This document shows, in pieces, positions 19,389-33,858 of a stretch of 64,000 nt of DNA. How positions within the stretch are numbered: the first letter of the stretch is position 1; the number at the start of each line of letters is the position of its first letter. A program made the translations under genes and the position numbers. The notes beneath the pieces were generated by a model, which ran no database searches, was not told the DNA's origin, and saw only the letters and a program-made list of their open reading frames with translations. Source of the stretch: Papaver somniferum (lineage: Eukaryota; Streptophyta; Magnoliopsida; Ranunculales; Papaveraceae); NCBI RefSeq assembly GCF_003573695.1, contig NC_039358.1, positions 237,895,674 through 237,959,673 on the forward strand, read 5' to 3'.

Positions 19389-20835
19389 TGATAGACACAT
19401 TTTTGTGTCTAATTTGTCTCGATTCTATATATTGATAGTGCTCATTTTTGTACTTATTATGGTGTTTTATGTGTGTAGGTATTTTTGGCCAACAAACATT
19501 TTTGGAAAAATCGGCTCGAAAAGTTGCGCGGGGAACCCCAGAGGACACTTGCTATTCGGACCCCTCAAATGGATAAGGGGTGACCAATTAAGGGGCATCC
19601 TCCAGGCAGATGCTAAAGGGATACCAGCACAAGATAGGGGGAGGTCATCTTCTTCGTTTAAATTCAGAAAAAGGCGGGAAGAAATAACCAGCGAAGAACC
19701 AAACTTTCGATTGGATTTCGAAGATGTTTTAGTGACATTCAATCACTGAAATTTGCTGGGATGGACGTGATTCAACTAAAAAGGCCTGATATGTGCGCTG
19801 GAATCAATCGAATTGTGCTGGATAAGCCGGAAAAAGGAAACAAAGTTTGAGTTTTGCACGGAAACTTTGTGGAATTATTTTAGGAATCCCAGGGAGACTA
19901 AACGCGTGATATTGTTTCCTAAGGTAGTATTCTATCTAAGGAAGAGTTTAGGATGGTTTGGAAGTCTCAGAAACGATTAAGGAAGTCGGCAGAAGAGATT
20001 ATTGCCGTGACTTGCACGAAAAGAAAAAGAGAGAATTAATCGCTATTTTTAGGTTTCTGAGTAGTATAAAAGGTGTGTTTAAGTCCCAGAGAAGGAAACG
20101 AAGTTATTGGAGCAGTCGCAGAGGAGTTTGTAGCACTACAGAGTTGAATTGATCAAGTTGCAGGAAAATCCGAGTTTCTGCTACTGCTGCTGAAGAACAA
20201 ACGTTGCAAATAAGAACAACGTCTCAAATTTGTAACGGTGCTACAGTAACTTCTTTGTAACAGTCAGTCATTCGTTTTGCGACTCCAATACGCCGTTGCA
20301 AACATTCAGAGTTATAGTTTTTCATCTTTTAATCAACTTTTGAACCATAAACAATTATTTTGAGCAAGTGATTAATATGAGGAGCTAAACCCCATTGCTG
20401 AGGCGACGGAGGAAGCCATTTTTCCAATTATTATGTGGTAAATTCTATTGAATTTAATTTTCGTAATTCTTTTATGATTATTTGCACTGAACTGAAATCG
20501 AATATATGATTCTGATTAAGTGGTTGTGTTCTCAATTGATGGGTCATGCTTAGGTTAAATCTTTTGATGGTCCACGCTTTCGATTTACAACTATTGTTTT
20601 GAGAATCTACAAGTCTAGGCGAAAATATTAGAATCACTTTAAACGTAAAGAGTTGCATAAATATTGACTAGATTAAATCACATAAAAATTGGAGATTGGT
20701 GGAATCCAAAGTCTCAGTGATTTTTGTAAACTTGAATACAATTTATTTTTAAGTTTTCTATTTTAATTTGAGTCTAAAATCGAGTCTACATAATCCGAGT
20801 TGAACGAACTTTGCTACCACTTAAAAACTACATCA
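19389..20835 (+). repeat. 3' LTR of element A
   Basis: 1,447 bp, TGATAGACAC...ACTACATCA, about 4% different from the 5' LTR by hand count, with small indels near 19,485 and 19,590. Confidence 0.95.
20065..20072 (+). promoter_or_regulatory. TATA box in 3' LTR of element A
   Basis: TATAAAAG, matching 13,463-13,470. Confidence 0.55.
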
Positions 20836-20840
20836 GTCTT
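20836..20840. repeat. Target-site duplication of element A, right
   Basis: GTCTT, identical to 12,774-12,778. Confidence 0.95.
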
Positions 20841-21689
20841 CCATATCAGGATGCATTGAAGAATTTCATAAAGACTGTTTGTCAGAAACTTGGAAATCCT
20901 TCTAAGTTCGGTTGTCCTTGCATTGATTGCAAGAATCTTGCTTTTCCGCTTCCTCCGAATCTGGTGCATCTTCACTTGCTGAAGCGAGGTATGGTTCCTA
21001 CATACACTGAGTGGGTTTTTCACGGGGAGCCAGCTATCATTTTTAATGGTGATGATGGTCACCAAGGGGTTACGACACATGGTTCAGAACAGTTGTCCGG
21101 TGAGTCTAATGTTGAAGGTGATGCACATCAAGATCAGGGCCATGAAATCAGGCAGGACGAGGGGTTGGACAACCAGGTGGATGAGGCTGAAGCCCCGTTA
21201 TACCCTAATTATAAAACACACACCAAGTTATCTATCACTGTTGAATTGTATAGACATAAGACAGTTAATGGTATATCTATGAAGGCTTTTGACGAACTTC
21301 TCAAGACAGTTGGTTCCCTGTTGCCGCCAGGTCATTATCTTCGTAAAAGAACATACGATGTGAAGAAGATTCTGAAATCTTATCAATTGACTTACGAAAA
21401 AATACATGCATGTGAGAACTATTGTTGCTTCTTTAGAAAAGAGTTGAAAGATGCATACGAATGCCCTAAATGTCATTATTCTAGGTGGAAGCAAGACACA
21501 TCTAACATGGACGACGATGCTGACATGATAGACAAGCCTAAAAAGAAGATTCCAGCGAAGGTTCTTACATACTTCCCCATTGTGCCGGGATTGGAGAGAT
21601 TGTATAATTCAACAGAGCTGGCTGAGCAGTTAATATGGCACGCGACGAACAATAGTAAAGATGGGAACATACGTCATCCTTCAGATTCT
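20836..21689 (+). pseudogene. CACTA (En/Spm) TNP2-type transposase, N-terminal part
   Basis: TNP2 transposases move CACTA DNA transposons. The first ~70 residues (LPYQDALKNFIK, FGCPCIDCKN, HLLKRG, Y-E-WVFHGE) fit the transposase-associated domain with its CPC-x2-C motif. After an acidic linker, the start of the TNP2 domain follows: YPNYKTHTKLSITVELYRHK, KKILKSYQLTYEKIHACENYC, CPKCHYSRW, KKKIPAKVLTYFPIVPGLERL and DGNIRHPSDS. The protein breaks off right after DGNIRHPSDS, where family members continue into the catalytic region, so no catalytic residues remain. The 5' side is split by element A. At 21,689 the frame runs in phase into the satellite for about 54 more codons, to 21,851. It is dead as a transposase. 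Confidence 0.9.
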
Positions 21690-22804
21690 TTGAGCAAACT
21701 TCAGTATAGGGCCGGTGTGGCCGCCACATTGGAAATACGACCTACTCTAATGAAGAAACGGACTATTGATCGAATAAAAATCATCCAACTATTTGATTTC
21801 TTCTCACCATTTTGTAGATATTTAAAAATGGAGCCAACGCGAAAAGACTGAGGTCATTCTTAGGCCGTCCGGAGAAATTATGAGCAAACTTCAGCATAGG
21901 GCCGGTGTGGCCGCCACATTGGAAATACGACCTACTCTAATGAAGAAAGGGACAATTAATCGAATAAAAATCATCCAAATATTTGATTTCTTCTGACCAT
22001 ATGTAGATATTTAAAAATGAAGCCAACGCGAAAAGACTGAGGTCATTCTTAGGCCGTCCAGAGAAATTATGAGCAAACTTCAGCATAGGGCCGGTGTGGC
22101 CGCCACATTAGAAATACGACCTACCCTAATGGAGAAGGGACAATTGATCGAATAAAAATCATCCAAATATTTGATTTCTTCTCACCATTTTGTAGATAAT
22201 TTATAAATGGAGCCAACGCGAAAAGACTGAGGTCATTCTTAGGCCGTCCGGAGAAATTATGACCAAACTTCAGCATAGGCCGATGTGGCCGCCACATTGG
22301 AAATACGACCTACCCTAATGGAGAAAGTGACAATTTATCGAATAAAAGTCATCCAAATATTTGATTTATTCTCACCATTTTGTAGAGAATTTAAAAATGG
22401 AGCCAACGCGAAAAAACTGAGGTCATTCTTAATTTGTCCAAAGAAATTATGAGAAAACTTCCACATAGGGCCGATGTGTCCTCCACATTGGAAAAACGAC
22501 CTACCCTAATGGAGAAAGGGACAATTTATCGAATAAAAATCATCCAAATATTTGATTTCTTCTCACCATTTTGTAGAGAATTTGAAAATGGAGCTAATGC
22601 GATAAGACTGAGGTCATTCTTAGGCCGTCCAGAGAAATTATGAGCAAACTTCAGCAAAGGGCCGGTGTGGCCGCCACATTAGAAATACGACCTACCCTAA
22701 TGGAGAAGGGACAATTGATCGAATAAAAATCATCCAAATATTTGATTTCTTCTCACCATTTTGTAGATAATTTATAAATGGAGCCAACGCGAAAAGACTG
22801 AGGT

Positions 22805-24712
22805 CATTCTTAGGCCGTCCGGAGAAATTATGACCAAACTTCAGCATAATACGACCTACCCTAATGGAGAAAGTGACAATTTATCGAATAAAAGTCATCC
22901 AAATATTTGATTTATTCTCACCATTTTGTAGAGAATTTAAAAATGGAGCCAACGCGAAAAAACTGAGGTCATTCTTAATTTGTCCAAAGAAATTATGAGA
23001 AAACTTCCACATAGGGCCGATGTGTCCTCCACATTGGAAAAACGACCTACCCTAATGGAGAAAGGGACAATTTATCGAATAAAAATCATACAAATATTTG
23101 ATTTCTTCTCACCATTTTGTAGAGAATTTGAAAATGGAGCTAATGCGATAAGACTGAGGTCATTCTTAGGCCGTCCAGAGAAATTATGAGCAAACTTCAG
23201 CAAAGGGCCGGTGTGGCCGCCACATTGGAAATATAACCTACCCTAATGGAGAAAGGGACAATTGATCGAATAAAAATCATCCAAATATTTGATTTTCTTC
23301 TCACTATTTTGTTAAGAATTTAAAAATAGAGCCAATGCGAAAAGACTGAAGTCAAACTTAGGCCGCCCGGAGAAATTTTGAGCAAACTTCAGCATAGGGC
23401 TGATGTGGCCGCCACATTGGAAATACGACCTACCCTAATGGAGAAAGGGACAATTTATCGAATAAAAATCATCCAAATATTTGATTTATTTTCAACATTT
23501 TGTAGAGAATTTAAAAATGGAGCCAACGCGAAAAAACTGAGCTCATTCTTAGGCCGTCTGGAGAAATTATGAGCAAACTTCAGCATAGGGCCGGTGTGGC
23601 CGCCACATTAGAAATACGACCTACTCTAATGAAGAAGGGGACAATTGATCGAATAAAAATCATCCAAATATTTGATTTCTTATCACCATTTTGTAGATAT
23701 TTAAAAATGGATCCAACTCGAAAAGACTGAGGTCATTCTTAGGCCGTCCGGAGAAATTATGACCAAACTTCAGCATAGGCCGATGTGGCCGCCACATTGG
23801 AAATACGACCTACCCTAATGGAGAAAGTGACAATTTATCGAATAAAAGTCATCCAAATATTTGATTTATTCTCACCATTTTGTAGAGAATTTAAAAATGG
23901 AGCCAACGCGAAAAAACTGAGGTCATTCTTAATTTGTCCAAAGAAATTATGAGAAAACTTCCACATAGGGCCGATGTGTCCTCCACATTGGAAAAACGAC
24001 CTACCCTAATGGAGAAAGGGACAATTTATCGAATAAAAATCATCCAAATATTTGATTTCTTCTCACCATTTTGTAGAGAATTTGAAAATGGAGCTAATGC
24101 GATAAGACTGAGGTCATTCTTAGGCCGTCCAGAGAAATTATGAGCAAACTTCAGCAAAGGGCCGGTGTGGCCGCCACATTGGAAATATAACCTACCCTAA
24201 TGGAGAAAGGGACAATTGATCGAATAAAAATCATCCAAATATTTGATTTTCTTCTCACTATTTTGTTAAGAATTTAAAAATAGAGCCAATGCGAAAACAC
24301 TGAAGTCAAACTTAGGCCGCCCGGAGAAATTTTGAGCAAACTTCAGCATAGGGCTGATGTGGCCGCCACATTGGAAATACGACCTACCCTAATGGAGAAA
24401 GGGACAATTTATCGAATAAAAATCATCCAAATATTTGATTTATTTTCAACATTTTGTAGAGAATTTAAAAATGGAGCCAACGCGAAAAAACTGAGCTCAT
24501 TCTTAGGCCGTCTGGAGAAATTATGAGCAAACTTCAGCATAGGGCCGGTGTGGCGGCCACATTAGAAATACGACCTACTCTAATGAAGAAGGGGACAATT
24601 GATCGAATAAAAATCATCCAAATATTTGATTTCTTATCACCATTTTGTAGATATTTAAAAATGGATCCAACGCAAAAATACTGAGGTCATTCTTAGGCCG
24701 TCCGGAGAAATT
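22805..24712. repeat. Higher-order duplication, 954-bp period (5 monomers)
   Basis: Features at 22,980 and 23,378 recur at 23,934 and 24,332, exactly 954 bp later. A still earlier partial copy starts 546 bp upstream. One monomer at about 22,850 has a 25-bp deletion that its sister lacks. Confidence 0.85.
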
Positions 24713-26160
24713 ATGAGCAAGCTTCATCATAGGGCCGGTGTGGCCGCCACATTAGAAATACGACCTACCCTAATGGAGAAAGGGATAATTGATCGAACAA
24801 AAATCATCCAAATATTTAATTTATTCTCACCATTTTGTAAAGAATTTAAAAATGAAGCCAACACGAAAAGACTAAGGTCATTCTTAGGCCGTCCGGAGAA
24901 ATGACGAGCAAACTTAAGCATAGGGCCGGTGTGGCCGCCACATTGGAAATACAACCTACTCTAATGAAGAAAAGGACAGTTGATCGAATAAAAGTCATCC
25001 AAATATTTGATTTATTCTCACCATTTTGTAAAGAATTTAAAAATGGAGCCAACGCGAAAAGACTAAGGTCATTCTTAGGCCGTCCGGAGAAATTATGAGC
25101 AAACTTCAGCATAGGGCCTATGTGGCCGCCACATTGGAAATACGACCTACCCTAATGGAGAAATGGACAATTGAAGAATAAAAATCATCCAAATATTTGA
25201 TTTCTTCTCACCATTTTGTAGATATTTAAAAATGGAGCCAACTCGAAAAGACTGAGGTCATTCTTAGGCCGTCCGGAGAAATTATGAGCAAACTTCAGCA
25301 TAGGGCCGGTGTGGCCGCCACATTGGAAATACGACCTACCCTAATGGAGAAAGGGACAATTGAAGAATAAAAATCATCCAAATATTTGATTTCTTATCAC
25401 CATTTTGTAGATATTTAAAAATGGAGCCAACGCAAAAAGACTGAGGTCATTCTTAGGCCGTCCGGAGAAATTATGAGCAAGCTTCATCATAGGGCCGGTG
25501 TGGCCGCCACATTAGAAATACGACCTACCCTAATGGAGAAAGGGATAATTGATCGAACAAAAATCATCCAAATATTTAATTTATTCTCACCATTTTGTAA
25601 AGAATTTAAAAATGAAGCCAACACGAAAAGACTAAGGTCATTCTTAGGCCGTCCGGAGAAATGACGAGCAAACTTAAGCATAGGGCCGGTGTGGCCGCCA
25701 CATTGGAAATACAACCTACTCTAATGAAGAAAAGGACAGTTGATCGAATAAAAGTCATCCAAATATTTGATTTATTCTCACCATTTTGTAAAGAACTTAA
25801 AAATGGAGCCAACGCGAAAAGACTAAGGTCATTCTTAGGCCGTACGGAGAAATTATGAGCAAACTTCAGCATAGGGCCTATGTGGCCGCCACATTGGAAA
25901 TACGACCTACCCTAATGGAGAAAGGGACAATTGAAGAATAAAAATCATCCAAATATTTGATTTCTTCTCACCATTTTGTAGATATTTAAAAATGAAGCCA
26001 ACGCAAAAATACTGAGGTCATTCTTAGGCCGTCCGGAGAAATTATGAGCAAGCTTCATCATAGGGCCGGTGTGGCCGCCACATTAGAAATACGACCTACC
26101 CTAATGGAGAAAGGGATAATTGATCGAACAAAAATCATCCAAATATTTAATTTATTCTGA
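24713..26160. repeat. Higher-order duplication, 760-bp period (4 monomers)
   Basis: 24,713 and 24,901 recur at 25,473 and 25,661. A third, shorter copy starts near 26,044. Confidence 0.8.
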
Positions 26161-26561
26161 CCATTTATAGATATTTAAAAATGGAGCCAACGCGAAAAGA
26201 CTGAGGTCATTCTTAGGCCGTCCGGAGAAATTATGAGCAAACTTCAGCATAGGGCCGGTGTGGCCGCCACATTAGAAATACGACCTACCCTAATGGATAA
26301 GGGACAATTGATCAAATAAAAATAATCCAAATATATGATTTCTTCTCACTATTTTGTAGAGAATTTATAAATGGAGCCAACGCCAAATGACTGAGGTCAT
26401 TCTTAGGCCATCCGGAGAAATTATGACCAAACCTCAGCATAGGCCGATGTGGTCGCCACATTGGAAATACGACCTACCCTAATGGAGAAAGGGACAATTT
26501 ATCGGATAAAAGTCATCCAAATATTTGATTTCTTCTCACCAATTTGTAGAGAATTTAAAAA

Positions 26562-29500
26562 TTGAGCCAACGCGAAAAGACTGAGGTCATTCTTAGGTTG
26601 TCCGAAGAAATTATGAGAAAACTTCAGCATAGGGCCGATGTGGCCGCCACATTGGAAATACGACCTACCCTAACGGAGAAAGGGACAATTTATCGAATAA
26701 AAATCATCCAAATATTTGATTTCTTCTCACCATTTTGTAGAGAATTTGGAAATGGAGCTAACGCGAAAAGACTGAGGTCATTCTTAGGTCGTCCGGAAAA
26801 ATTATGAGCAAACTTCAGCCAAGGGCCGGTGTGGCCGCCACATTGGAAATACAACCTACCCTAATGGAAAAAGGGACAATTGATCAATTAAAATCCATCC
26901 AAATATTTGATTTTCTACTCACCATTTTGTAAAGAATTTAAAAATAGAGCCAACGCGAAAAGACTGAGGTCAATCTTGGGCCGTCCGGAGAAATTTTGAG
27001 CAAACTTCAGCATAGGGCCGGTATGGCCGCCACATTGGAAATACGACCTACCCTAATGGAGAAAGGGAGAATTTATCGAATAAAAATCATCCAAATATTT
27101 CATTTCTTTTCACCATTTTGTAGATAATTTAAAAATGGAGCAAACGCGAAAAAACTGAGCTCATTCTTAGGCCGTCCGGAGAAATTATGAGCAAACTTCA
27201 GCATAGGGCCGGTGTGGCCGCCACATTAGAAATATGACCTACTCTAATGAATAAAGGGACAATTGATCGAATAAAAATCATCCAAATATTTGATTTCTTC
27301 TCACCATTTTGTAGATATTTAAAAATGGAGCCAACGCGAAAAGACTGAGGTCATTCTTAGGCCGTCCGGAGAAATTATGACCAAACTTCAGCATAGGCCG
27401 ATGTGGCCGCCACATTGGAAATACGACCTACCCTAATGGAGAAAGTGACAATTTATCGAATAAAAGTCATCCAAATATTTGATTTATTCTCACCATTTTG
27501 TAGAGAATTTAAAAATGGAGCCAACGCGAAAAAACTGAGGTCATTCTTAGGCTGTCCGAAGAAATTATGAGAAAACTTCAACATAGGGCCGATGTGGCCT
27601 CCACATTGGAAAAACGACCTACCCTAATGGAGAAAGGGACAATTTATCGAATAAAAATCATCCAAATATTTGATTTCTTCTCACCATTTTGTAGAGAATT
27701 TGAAAATGGAGCTAACGCGATAAGACTGAGGTCATTCTTAGGCCGTCCAGAGAAATTATGAGCAAACTTCAACAAAGGGCCGGTGTGGCCGCCACATTGG
27801 AAATACAACCTACCCTAATGGAGAAAGGGACAATTGATCGAATAAAAATCATCCAAATATTTGATTTTATTTTCACTATTTTGTTAAGAATTTAAAAATA
27901 GAGCCAACGCGAAAAGACTGAGGTCAAACTTAGGCCGCCCGGAGAAATTTTGAGCAAACTTCTGCATAGGGCCGATGTGGCCGCCACATTGGACATACGA
28001 CCTACCCTAATGGAGAAAGGGACAATTTATCGAATAAAAATCATCCAAATATTTGATTTATTTTCAACATTTTGTAGAGAATTTAAAAATGGAGCCAACG
28101 CGAAAAAACTGAGCTCATTCGTAGGCCGTCCGGAGAAATTATGAGCAAACTTCAGCATAGGGCCGGTGTGGCCGCCACATTAGAAATACGACCTACTCTA
28201 ATGAATTAAGGGACAATTGATCGAATAAATATCTTCAAAATATTTGATTTATTCTCACTATTTTGTAAAGAATTTAAAAATGAAGCCAACACGAAAATTC
28301 TAAGGTCATTCTTAGGCCGTCCGGAGAAATGACGAGCAAACTTAAGCATAGGGCCGGTGTGGCCGCCACATTGGAAATACAACCTACTCTAATGAAGAAA
28401 GGGACAGTTGATCGAATAAAAGTCATCCAGATATTCGATTTCTTCTCACCATTTTGTAAAGAATTTAAAAATGGAGCCAACGCGAAAAGACTAAGGTCAT
28501 TCTTAGGCCGTCCGGAGAAATTATGAGCAAACTTCAGCATAGGGCCTATGTGGCCGCCACATTGGAAATACGACCTACCCTAATGGAGAAAGGGACAATT
28601 GAAGAATAAAAATCATCCAAATATTTGATTTCTTCTCACCATTTTGTAGATATTTAAAAATGGAGCCAACTCGAAAAGACTGAGGTCATTCTTAGGCCGT
28701 CCGGAAAAATTATGAGCAAACTTCAGCATAGGGCCGGTGTGGCTGCCACATTGGAAATACAACCTACTCTAATGAAGAAAAGGGACAATTGATCGAATAA
28801 AAATCATCCAACTATTTGATTTCTTCTGACCATTTGTATATATTTAAAAATGGAGCCAACGCGAAAAAACTGAGCTCATTCTTAGGCCGTCCGGAGAAAT
28901 TATGAGGAAACTTCAGCATAGGGCCGGTGTGGCCGCCACATTAGAAATAAGACCTACTCTAATGAAGAAAGGGACAATTGATCGAATAAAAAACTTCAAA
29001 ATATTTGATTTTTTCTCACCATTTTGTAGATATTTAAAAATGGAGCCAACGCAAAAAGACTGAGGTCATTGTTAGGCCGTCCGGAGAAATTATGAGCAAG
29101 CTTCATCATAGGGCCGGTGTGGCCGCCACATTAGAAATACGACCTACCATAATGGAGAAAGGGATAATTGATCGAACAAAAATCATCCAAATATTTGATT
29201 TATTCTCAACATTTTGTAAAGAATTTAAAAATGAAGCCAACACGAAAAGACTAAGGTCATTCTTAGGCCGTCCGGAGAAATGACGAGCAAACTTAAGCAT
29301 AGGGCCGGTGTGGCCGCCACATTGGAAATACAACCTACTCTAATTAAGAAAGGGACAGTTGATCGAATAAAAGTCATCCAGATATTTGATTTCTTCTCAC
29401 CATTTTGTAAAGAATTTAAAAATGGAGCCAACGCGGAAAGACTAAGGTCATTCTTAGGCCGTCCGGAGAAATTATGAGCAAACTTCAGCATAGGGCCTAT

Positions 29501-30426
29501 GTGGCCGCCACATTGGAAATACGACCTACCCTAATGAAGAAAGGGACAATTGAAGAATAAAAATCATCCAAATATTTGATTTCTTCTCACCATTTTGTAG
29601 ATATTTAAAAATGGAGCCAACTCGAAAAGACTGAGGTCATTCTTAGGCCGCCCGGAGAAATTATGAGCAAACTTCAGCATAGGGCCGGTGTGGCTGCCAC
29701 ATTGGAAATACAACCTACTCTAATGAAGAGAGGGACAATTGATCGAATAAAAATCATCCAACTATTTGATTTCTTCTGACCGTTTGTAGATATTTAAAAA
29801 TGGATCCAACGCGAAAAGACTGAGTTCATTCTTAGGCCGTCCAGAGAAATTATGAGCAAACTTCAGCATAGGGCCGGTGTGGCCGCCACATTAGAAATAC
29901 GACCTACCCTAATGGATAAGGGACAATTGATAGAATAAAAATAATCCAAATATATGATTTCTTCTCACTATTTTGTAGAGAATTTATAAATGGAGCCAAC
30001 GCCAAATGACTGAGGTCATTCTTAGGCCGTCCGGAGAAATTATGACCAAACTTCAGCATAGGCCGATGTGGCCTCCACATTGGAAATACGACCTACCCTA
30101 ATGGAGAAAGGGACAATTAATAGGATAAAAGTCATCCAAATATTTGATTTCTTCTCACCATTTTGTAGAGAATTTAAAAATTGATCCAACGCGAAAAGAC
30201 TGAGGTTATTCTTAGGCTGTCCGAAGAAATTATGAGAAAACTTCAGCATAGGGCCGATGTGGCCGCCACATTGGAAATACGACCTACCCTAACGGAGAAA
30301 GGGACAATTTATCGAATAAAAATCATCCAAATATTTTATTTCTTCTCACCATTTTGTAGAGAATTTGGAAATGGAGCTAACGCGAAAAGACTGAGGTCAT
30401 TCTTAGGCCGTCCGGAAAAATTATGA
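26562..30426. repeat. Higher-order duplication, ~3.62-kb offset (19 monomers)
   Basis: A distinctive monomer at 26,562-26,807 recurs at 30,181-30,426, an offset of 3,619 bp. Within the interval 28,329 recurs at 29,280 (951 bp, 5 monomers). Confidence 0.7.
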
Positions 30427-31570
30427 GCAAACTTCTGCCAAGGGCCGGTGTGGCCGCCACATTGGAAATACAACCTACCCTAATGGAAAAAGGGACAATT
30501 GATCGAATAAAAATCATCCAAATATTTGATTTTCTACTCCCCATTTTGTAAAGAATTTAAAAATAGAGCCAACGTGAAAAGACTGAGGTCAATCTTGGGC
30601 CGTCCGGAGAAATTTTGAGCAAACTTCAGCATAGGGCCGGTGTGGCCGCCACATTGGAAATACGACCTACCCTAATGAAGAAAGGGAGAATTGATCGAAT
30701 AAAAATCATCCAAATATTTGATTTCTTTTCACCATTTTGTAAATAATTTAAAAATGGAGCAAACGCGAAAAAACTGAGCTCATTCTTAGGCCGTCCGGAG
30801 AAATTATGAGCAAACTTCAGCATAGGGCCGGTGTGGCCGCCACATTAGAAATATGACCTACTCTAATGAATAAAGGGACAATTGATCGAATAAAAATCTT
30901 CCAAATATTTGATTTATTTTCACCATTTTGTAGATATTTAAAAAAGGAGCCAATGCGAAAAGACTGAGGTCATTCTTAGGCCGTCCGGAGAAATTATGAG
31001 CAAGCTTCATCATAGGGCCGGTGTGGCCGCCACATTAGAAATACGACCTACCCTAATGGAGAAAGGGACAATTGATCGAATAAAAATCATCCAAATATTT
31101 GATTTATTCTCACCATTTTGTAGAGAATTTAAAACTGGAGCCAACACGAAAAGACTAAGGTCATTCTTAGGCCGTCCGAAGAAATGATGAGCAAACTTAA
31201 GCATAGGGCAGGTGTGGCCGCCACATTGGAAATACAACCTACTCTAATGAAGAAAGGGACAATTGATCGAATAAAAGTCATCCAAATATTTGATGTCTTC
31301 TCACCATTTTGTAAAGAATTTATTAATGGATCCAACGCGAAAAGACTGAGGTCATTCTTAGGCGGTCCGAAGAAATTATGAGCAAACTTCAGCATAGGGC
31401 CGATGTGGCCGCCACATTGGAAATACGACCCACCCTAATGGAGAAAGGGACAACTATCGAATAAAAATCATCCAAATATATATTATTTCTTCTCACCATT
31501 TTGTAGAGAATTTGAAAAATGGAGCTAACGCGAAAAGACTGAGGTCATTCTTAGGCCGTCCGGAGAAATT

Positions 31571-33858
31571 ATGAGCAAACTTCAGCATAGGGACGATGTG
31601 GCCGCCACATTGGAAATACAACCTACCCTAATGGAGAAAGGGACAATTGATAGAATAAAAATAATCCAAATATTTGATTTTCTTCCCACCATTTTGTAAA
31701 TAATTTAAAAATGGAGCCAACGCGAAAAGACTGAGGTCATTCTTAGGCCGTCCGGAGAAATTTTGAGCAAACTTCATCATAGGGCCGGTGTGGCCGCCAC
31801 ATTGGAAATACGACCTACCCTAATGGAGTAAGGGACAATTTATCGAATAAAAATCATCCAAATATTTGATTTCTTTTCACCATTTTGTAGAGAATTTAAA
31901 AATGGAGCCAACGCGAAAAGACTAAGCTCATTCTTAGGCCGTTCAGAGAAATTATGAGCAAACTTCATCATAGGGCGGTGTGGCCGCCACATTAGAAATA
32001 CGACCTACTCTAATGAAGAAAGGGACAGTTGATCGGATAAAAATCATCCAAATATTTGATTTCTTTTCACCATTTTGTAGATATTTAAAAATGGAGCCAA
32101 CGTGAAAAGACTGAGGTCATTCTTAGGCCGTCCGGAGAAATTATGAGCAAACTTCATCATAGGGCCGGTGTGGCCGCCACATTAGAAATACGACCTACCC
32201 TAATGGAGAAAGGGACAATTGATCGAATAAAAATCATCCAAATATTTCATTTCTTCTCACCATTTTGTAGAGAATTTAAAAATGGATCCAACACGAAAAG
32301 ACTAAGGTCATTCTTAGGCCGTCCGGAGAAATGATGAGCAAACTTAAGCATAGGGCCGGTGTGGCCGCCACATTGGAAATACAACCTACTCTAATGAAGA
32401 AAAGGACAATGGATCGAATAAAAGTCATCAAAATATTTGATTTCTTCTCACCATTTTGTAAAGAATTTAAAATTGGAGCCAAATTGAAAAGACTAAGGTC
32501 ATTCTTAGGCCGTCCGGAGAAATTATGAGCAAACTTCAGCATAGGGCCGGTGTGGCCGCCACATTAGAAATACGACCTACTCTAATGAAGAAAGGGACAA
32601 TTGATCGAATAAAAATCATCCAAATATTTGATTTATTCTCACCATTTTGTAGATATTTAAAAATGGAGCCAACGGAAAATTACTGAGGTCATTCTTAGGC
32701 CGTCCGGAGAAATTATGAGCAAACTTCAGCATAGGGACGCTGTGGCCGCCACATTGGAAATACAACCTACCCTAATGGAGAAAGGGACAATTGATAGAAT
32801 AAAAATAATCCAAATATTTGATTTTCTTCCCACCATTTTGTAAATAATTTAAAAATGGAGCCAACGCGAAAAGACTGAGGTCATTCTTAGGCAGTCCGGA
32901 GAAATTTTGAGCAAACTTCATCATAGGGCCGGTGTGGCCGCCACATTGGAAATACGACCTACCCTAATGGAGTAAGGGACAATTTATCGAATAAAAATCA
33001 TCCAAATATTTGATTTCTTTTCACCATTTTGTAGAGAATTTAAAAATGGAGCCAACGCGAAAAGACTAAGCTCATTCTTAGGCCGTTCAGAGAAATTATG
33101 AGCAAACTTCATCATAGGGCGGTGTGGCCGCCACATTAGAAATACGACCTACTCTAATGAAGAAAGGGACAGTTGATCGGATAAAAATCATCCAAATATT
33201 TGATTTCTTTTCACCATTTTGTAGATATTTAAAAATGGAGCCAACGTGAAAAGACTGAGGTCATTCTTAGGCCGTCCGGAGAAATTATGAGCAAACTTCA
33301 TCATAGGGCCGGTGTGGCCGCCACATTAGAAATACGACCTACCCTAATGGAGAAAGGGACAATTGATCGAATAAAAATCATCCAAATATTTCATTTCTTC
33401 CCACCATTTTGTAGAGAATTTAAAAATGGATCCAACACGAAAAGACTAAGGTCATTCTTAGGCCGTCCGGAGAAATGATGAGCAAACTTAAGCATAGGGC
33501 CGGTGTGGCCGCCACATTGGAAATACAACCTACTCTAATGAAGAAAAGGACAATGGATCGAATAAAAGTCATCAAAATATTTGATTTCTTCTCACCATTT
33601 TGTAAAGAATTTAAAATTGGAGCCAAATTGAAAAGACTAAGGTCATTCTTAGGCCGTCCGGAGAAATTATGAGCAAACTTCAGCATAGGGCCGGTGTGGC
33701 CGCCACATTAGAAATACGACCTACTCTAATGAAGAAAGGGACAATTGATCGAATAAAAATCATCCAAATATTTGATTTATTCTCACCATTTTGTAGATAT
33801 TTAAAAATGGAGCCAATGGAAAATTACTGAGGTCATTCTTAGGTCGTCCGGAGAAATT
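31571..33858. repeat. Higher-order duplication, 1,144-bp period (6 monomers)
   Basis: Units 31,571-32,714 and 32,715-33,858 are almost identical monomer by monomer (32,143 with 33,287; 32,331 with 33,475). This is a recent event. Confidence 0.9.

Larger units (their letters stand above)
12779..20835 (+). mobile_element. LTR retrotransposon A, Gypsy-type, gag-protease only
   Basis: Complete 8,057-bp element: TG...CA LTRs, perfect 5-bp TSD, primer-binding site, damaged gag and protease frames, polypurine tract. It has no reverse transcriptase, RNase H or integrase: the internal region after the protease runs into 1.3 kb of noncoding DNA and then the 3' LTR. This is the arrangement of non-autonomous elements described as TR-GAG or LARD-like. 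Protease sequence and primer-site style suggest relationship to the Athila/Tat side of Gypsy. The two LTRs differ by roughly 60 changes in about 1,440 bp (hand count, about 4%), so it is the older of the two dated elements here. It lies in a CACTA transposase exon. Confidence 0.95.
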
